From Neurospora tetraspora (lineage: Eukaryota; Ascomycota; Sordariomycetes; Sordariales; Sordariaceae): a stretch of 64,000 nucleotides of DNA. Both the position numbers and the translations under genes were made by a program. The stretch covers positions 1,116,001 to 1,180,000 of the forward strand of contig NW_026944386.1 in NCBI RefSeq assembly GCF_033439725.1. The letters are read 5' to 3'. Positions 58,501 through 64,000 of the stretch are shown here, piece by piece. The notes under the pieces were generated by a model. It ran no database searches, was not told the DNA's origin, and was given only the letters and a program-made list of their open reading frames with translations. Positions within the stretch are counted from its first letter, which is position 1; every line of letters starts with the position of its first letter.

Positions 58501-61500
58501 TTTTATAAATTTTTTTTAAAAGTAGGGGGTTACTAGTCCGTAATAGCCTTAACCTTCTTTAAATCTATTTTAATATTTCTAAGTATAATAATTAGCCTAA
58601 AATATTCAATCTTCTTAATATAAAATTCGCACTTATCGATATCTATTTATAGGCCAACCATAATTAGCCATTTTAGAATATTATTAATATACCTTTCGTA
58701 CTTTATTTCGTTATTAGAAAAGATTAAAATATTATCTAAATACGCCGTTATATATATATCGAAAATATTATATAAAATATCGTTTACATAATTCTAGAAA
58801 GTCCCGGGGGCGCCCTAAAATCCAAAGGGATATATTAAGGATTCGAAAAGCTTAAAGCGTATTATAAATATTATTAACCATTCGTACCCTTCCGTAATAC
58901 AGATACTGTTAAAAGCAGCGATAATATCGAACTTGGTAAAAATCTTTACTTTATAAATAGCGTTCAAGGTTTCTTTAATTAATAAAAAAGAATATTTACT
59001 CTTAAAAATAATATTATTAATCCCTTAGTAGTTAATATAAATATATATTCTTCCACTTAATTTCTTTATAAGGAAGATAAAGGAAGCGGCCTCTAATTAG
59101 GAAGGCTGAATAAAATTACTTTTAAAATTATTATTAATCTATTTCTTCATAATATTTAGCTCGTTTAGGTTAAATAAGCGGAACTAAAAATATAGCAGTT
59201 ATTCGCCCAGTTTAAATTCGATCTTTAAATCGTAAGCGCAATATAAAAATATAACCGTAACCTTCTCTAGCCTAAAAACGTTAATATATTTCTAATATTA
59301 ATTAGGGAATTTCTCTTTAATTCTTTAATTAGTCTTAAGAAATTTATCAGCCTTCTTATAGAATTTAATAACGTCTTCTTCAATAATTTTAACGATTTTA
59401 ATAGCTTTTTCGTATTGTTCGAAATATCTTTCCCTACCGTTTAAATATATTTTATTAACGATTTTAGTAGCGCGTACAACGACCCTAGGACCCTTACCAA
59501 TATAAGCGTTAATTTATCTATAGAAGCGCTTCCTTAATAATATTTTATATTTCGCGCCCTTACTAACTATAATCTCCTTCGCTATTTCCTCTATTAATAA
59601 ATCCGTTAACGAACTTATCCATCCTATCCTTACCCATCTATTAATAATACTTTTATTATTTCCTCCCTTAAAGTCTAAGGCGCTCCCCTCTTTCTCTTTA
59701 GTCTAAACCTCCTCTTCCGCCCTAACCTCTTTAATAATTTCCTTAATTTCCGTATATAAAATCCAAAATACTCTTAATTTATATATTTCGTAAAACTAAC
59801 TAAAACTCGCCGCATTAAAATCCTTAATATCGCCCGAATTAACAGGGTCGCTCGAATAATAAATTTGGTAAACTAAAATATAGTAATCCGCATTAGACCT
59901 CTACGCTCCAACGACTAGGTGGCAAATTACAAATTTAATAACCGGTTAGGTAGTAGGCTCTAAAATAGTAAAGGGTATTAAAGCGGGCGTTAGGGTACTA
60001 GAATATATCCGGCGCGTCTCTAATTTCGCTAACTATTATTTTACAGCTCTCCTTACTCGTTAAGCGGATATAAGGCAGCCAATAGTCATAAAGTCGAAGT
60101 CTTCAATAATAATAGGTTCGGGCTCGGGTTCAGGCTAAGACTTAAGGCTACTTATTTCCGTAGGCGGAATTAAAACTATTACTCGGTTAATAATTTCATT
60201 ATAATATCTACTATAATCCTATACCTTAAATACTCGCCGAAAGGTAATTAGTAAATTTATTAACAAATATCGGCCGGCATACTCTTTTATAAAAGTAATT
60301 AAACCCTCCGGCTATAAAACCGCGGGGTTATAATATTTTAACTAAAGTATACCGAGAATAATAGGGTAATCTATTATAAAATTATAAACTAATATTAAAA
60401 TTATCTTTATATCATATTCAATTTTTAATTAAATTAAATAATACTTAGTAATTAATCCTTTTAATACTCTATTAACAAAATATAACGCCTTTAGCTTAAG
60501 GAATTTTATAAGCGGTATAGTTAATTATATAGTAAAAGAGCAGTTGATAAAAGCGAACGTAAAGTACTTACTATTGATGAGAGCAATATATTTACTTTAG
60601 TATTATATAATCTATAAACGATATAAATAGAAAGGAGAATAGAATTATTATTATAATTATTAAAATTGAATTCTTTAATTAAATTACTTCTAAGTTTATT
60701 AAATCCATATCCTCCTCTTTTATTATCGTTATAAACGATGGCCTCTCTACGTAATTTAGTAGGGAGGTATTATATTTCCTACATCATATTTGGTAATATA
60801 AGTAGCCAGGGCTAGAGTAACTATAATTACGGCAGCGGGAGCGGCGGGAGCGGCCTTTCTAACGCCTATAGCGTTAACGTAAGCGGCGTTACTATAACTA
60901 ACCTAACCTATAGTAGATCTAACGGCACTAGCATTACTATTATTATTACTATAATTATAATTATTATAATAGTTCTTATTCCTTTTAATACATAGGATGC
61001 TAGTACTAATATTATTATAATAATCGATAGCCTAGTAACCTTCCTTACTATAGCGTTTATAAAAGTTATTTTAGAAATAATAATCGGAAATAGCCTTATC
61101 GATTATTTTAACTAATAAAATATTAAAAATAGTTATAGCGTCGATATTTATAGCATTACTACTTTAAATAGTAGTATATTCGGCGGTAAAGGTATTACTA
61201 CCTCCTCTTCCACTATTAGAATTATTTTTATAGAAAGGGGTAACATTCTAATTACGCTAGTTATAATCTTCGAAATTAATACCGAATGTATAATAGAGAG
61301 TAAATTATTTTTCATAAATATTAAAAGCGGGAAGATTTTATTAGTACACAATTATATTATAAATATCGTCGGTAACCTTTATCTTTAAATAATAAGTCTT
61401 TATAGTATTATTTAAATTATATCAATCGATTAAGGTAATAAATTTATCTTTAAAATTAAACTATTTTTATCCGTATCGTATTTTTAAATGCTCGAATTTA

Positions 61501-62629
61501 TAACGCAATTTTAAAATTAAATCTATACGGTGGTACTTAATATTTAAACAAACAAGGAAGTCTTCGCTAATCTTCTACTTCCTCTTATCTATATTAACCT
61601 CCTTTAATAATAATATAATATAGGAGAATAAGGCGTAAAAAGCGGCGCTATTTAAATATTATATAATTTAAATAAATTTAAAGCGCTCGTCGGTATTAAA
61701 GTACTATAAGTCCTAGAACTAATAAAATTCAATTTTAGTACGCTAAATACAATAGGATTCAACGCATTTAATTACAATACTACCCTCGCTAATAAATGCT
61801 TCGAGGTCCTTACTAATCCCCAATTTAGGGGCGGCGGTAAATATATCGTTATTATTATTGAATAAAAGGTTAAATTTAAGGGGGACGACCTTTAAGCGGA
61901 TAACTTTCTTAAAACTTTTAATAATATCGTTCTTCTCCCTGATTTTAGAAGTAACGTCTTTTTTAAATTTATTATACGTATTCTTAACGTCGTTAAAGGA
62001 AGTATTAGTATTAATAAAATTATTCTAAATAATTATAAATTACTTGTTGAAGTAAGCGACTTTATTATTAAAGTTAGTAATTATAATATTCTTATTCATA
62101 AATACGTCTTCTACGGCGGCGGTAAAAGTATTAATTTTAACTACGTCCTCGTAAATAAATTAAATAAGCGCAACGATTACATAAAGGAAAGCAGCGTAGC
62201 CAATAAACTATAAAGCGAAATTGAAAACGGATTACTTAATTAGGTTACCCAAGTTGTAATTACCGTTAAGGGTTTTAATAATATTCTTAAATAACTACTT
62301 ATACAAAGGGTTAATAATTAAACCAATAATAGAAATCGGAATATTAATCTTAATAATAGACGATATTAATTAATTCAATTAATAAACTAAAAGGGGAAGG
62401 CTACTTTATAACTAAGGGAATAGCGTACTACCTTATAAACGCTCTAGGAGAATCGCAATATAATTATAGTATTCTAGGAGAATTACAATACAATTATAGT
62501 ATTTATCGGACTCGAAATCGGACTCCTATCGTAATACGACGATCGTAGGCACGCCAGAAAATTTTACAACGGCAGCAATTAATTTAAATAAAATTATACG
62601 CTCGTAACATAATAATAAATACAATTAAT

Positions 62630-62881
62630 TATTACGGGGCAAAGCAGCGGTTAAGGGGTAGGTTGGATATATGTAGTTATATGAGGAGAGAAGGAGAGAA
62701 GTATATATAAATTTAATAATATAAAGTAGAGTACGAAGATTATACTTAGAGCCGGGACTAGAATACATACATATATACGTAACGTACTATTAGCCAATGG
62801 TAGTAATAGTATAGCACGAGGCTCAATTGCTTATAGCGGGAGCCGTGTATGTGCAAGGCAGTCACAGGTAATCCTGTGACA
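62630..62881 (-). repeat. 5' LTR of gypsy fossil 2
   Basis: 252 bp. On the minus strand it begins TGTCACAGGATTACCTGTGA, better preserved than its partner at this end, and ends CCCCGTAATA. Confidence 0.85.
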
Positions 62882-62886
62882 TTAAT

Positions 62887-64000
62887 ATACTTCCTTAAGA
62901 ATTAATTCTAATTAAGAAGCGAACGTTGAACCGATCATATTAGTAAGGATAACCGCTATATTAGCTTAAAAAAGTTGTAAGTAAATCAAAGTTGTATTTA
63001 AATACAAAATTAAAAACAAGGAAGCCTTAGAATTAATAGGCGGTTTATAGATTAATAAATTCCAAATTGGAATTAAACCTCATCAGTCGGGATTTATTTA
63101 CTAAAAGTACTTAAATTAATCCTATAAATTACCATTTCCTTAATTTCTCTCTTAAACTTATTCTCGTATATAATTCGATTATTTAGTTTTTTAAACTACG
63201 TAATTCCTTCAATATTAAGCGGTAATAACGAGTAATATTTATAATTATTAATTCTCTTAATGTTAATATTATTCTTAATTACTTATAATTATATAATTTT
63301 AACCCCAAAATCGATTAGCAATGAAGAAAATTCCTTTTCCGCATCGAGGCAAATAATCTTATTAAGAATAAAAAGCCTACGAAGGATATCTATTACGCCG
63401 CCATTATCCTAATAAATCTATATTAAAATTCAATTCTAATAATAATTATAAAGGATACAAAAAATTAAATCCCTAATAATTTCACCTTACCCTGGTATTC
63501 GTCAACCTTATTTAAAATTCTACCTTCCCTTCGTATAGAATTTTCAACCGGTTAGTTTAAATTAAAGTAGATTATAAATAATTGAATTTCTTTTAAAAAT
63601 ATAAGAGAAGGAGAAGGAATTTATAAATCCCGTGTTAAATTAATAATTCGAAACCTTTAATATTACTAATTCTTATAAAAGTTATAGTATAATAATATTC
63701 CTACGAATACTTCGTATTAAAAAGGATTAGGTAGCAGTTATAACCATTCTTCTTAATATAATTACGATTTTAAGGTATAATATATACGTTTAAGAGGGGT
63801 TATTTAAATTAATTATTAAGAAAATACCTTTCAATCTTATTATAAAGTATATAATATTTAAAAAGGATAAATTCTTAAAAGTAATCCCATTAATAAGGGT
63901 TCTTAATATTAAAGTATAGTAATATAAAAAGAGTTAATAGCTTAAGGAGGTAATTACAAGGGAAAGCCGTACAATTAACCATTTTATTATTCGTATTAAT
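62887..64000. other. RIP-mutated relic, right part (unclassified)
   Basis: AT-rich DNA continuing to the window edge, presumably the other side of the element into which gypsy fossil 2 inserted. No domain was recognised. Confidence 0.45.

Larger units (their letters stand above)
55322..62881 (-). mobile_element. Ty3/gypsy LTR retrotransposon fossil 2
   Basis: It is 7,560 bp, with 252-bp LTRs at both ends and a perfect 5-bp target duplication TTAAT (55317-55321, 62882-62886). Orientation is minus: the gag region is at about 61-62.6 kb, the reverse transcriptase at about 58.35-59.25 kb, and RNase H and integrase between about 56.4 and 58.2 kb. A stretch near 59,200 (minus strand CTGGGCGAATAA) matches the same place in gypsy fossil 1, so the two are related families with different LTRs. 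It is broken, with very many breaks throughout, chiefly RIP-type. It inserted into an already present relic. Confidence 0.85.

Noticed and set aside
1-64000. CRISPR arrays, bacterial operons or biosynthetic gene cluster
   Set aside because: The DNA is fungal nuclear; no spaced direct repeats and no secondary-metabolite core enzymes are present.

Overview
This is chromosomal DNA of a filamentous ascomycete (Pezizomycotina), most likely a Sordariales member close to Neurospora. The evidence is: short introns with GTRNGT-type donors and CTRAC-like branch sites; a dispersed 5S rRNA gene with a TATA element at -29, the Neurospora arrangement; an intron-bearing tRNA-Glu; housekeeping proteins of fungal type; and two long AT-rich blocks whose loss of CpA/TpG with survival of CpG is the mark of repeat-induced point mutation (RIP). 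I did not fix the species.

Layout. Bases 1-34.9 kb are gene-bearing: a KxDL-type small coiled-coil protein (+), a glycine/RGG-rich nuclear-looking protein (-), a lipocalin-like protein (+), a LENG1/Cir_N splicing-associated protein (-), the NSF ATPase Sec18 (+), tRNA-Glu(CUC) (-), a very large Ras-GEF of the Lte1 type (+), a 5S rRNA gene (+), the P-body LSm protein Scd6/LSM14 (-), and the TCF25/Rqc1 ribosome-quality-control protein (+). Intergenic stretches are long; those around lte1 exceed 4 kb on each side. One holds a 451-bp MITE-like element.

Bases 34,908-49,603 are one nested transposon block. A roughly 6.06-kb Tad-clade LINE is framed by a 15-bp target duplication and ends in an (AC)n tail. 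Inside it lie a 7,542-bp Ty3/gypsy chromovirus fossil (242-bp LTRs, 5-bp target duplication), a 201-bp solo-LTR-like insert, and an 848-bp DNA transposon with long terminal inverted repeats and an 8-bp target duplication. Inside the gypsy fossil is a 366-bp GC-rich, hairpin-rich, SINE-like insert that has escaped RIP. The LINE and the gypsy copy are heavily mutated; the small inserts are not.

Bases 49.6-53.1 kb form a small unmutated gene island holding a copper chaperone of the Atx1 type (+) and a pirin (-), in convergent order. From about 53.1 kb to the end the DNA is again mostly AT-rich. It holds a second gypsy fossil (55,322-62,881, minus strand, 252-bp LTRs, 5-bp target duplication TTAAT) sitting inside an older relic I could not classify.

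The genes do not form a pathway cluster. The shared themes are membrane fusion and trafficking (Sec18, KxDL protein), mRNA fate (Scd6, LENG1-like) and protein quality control (TCF25/Rqc1). The strongest candidates for something undescribed are the structured SINE-like insert at 41.6-41.9 kb, the long-TIR transposon at 47.4-48.2 kb and the MITE at 25.3 kb.
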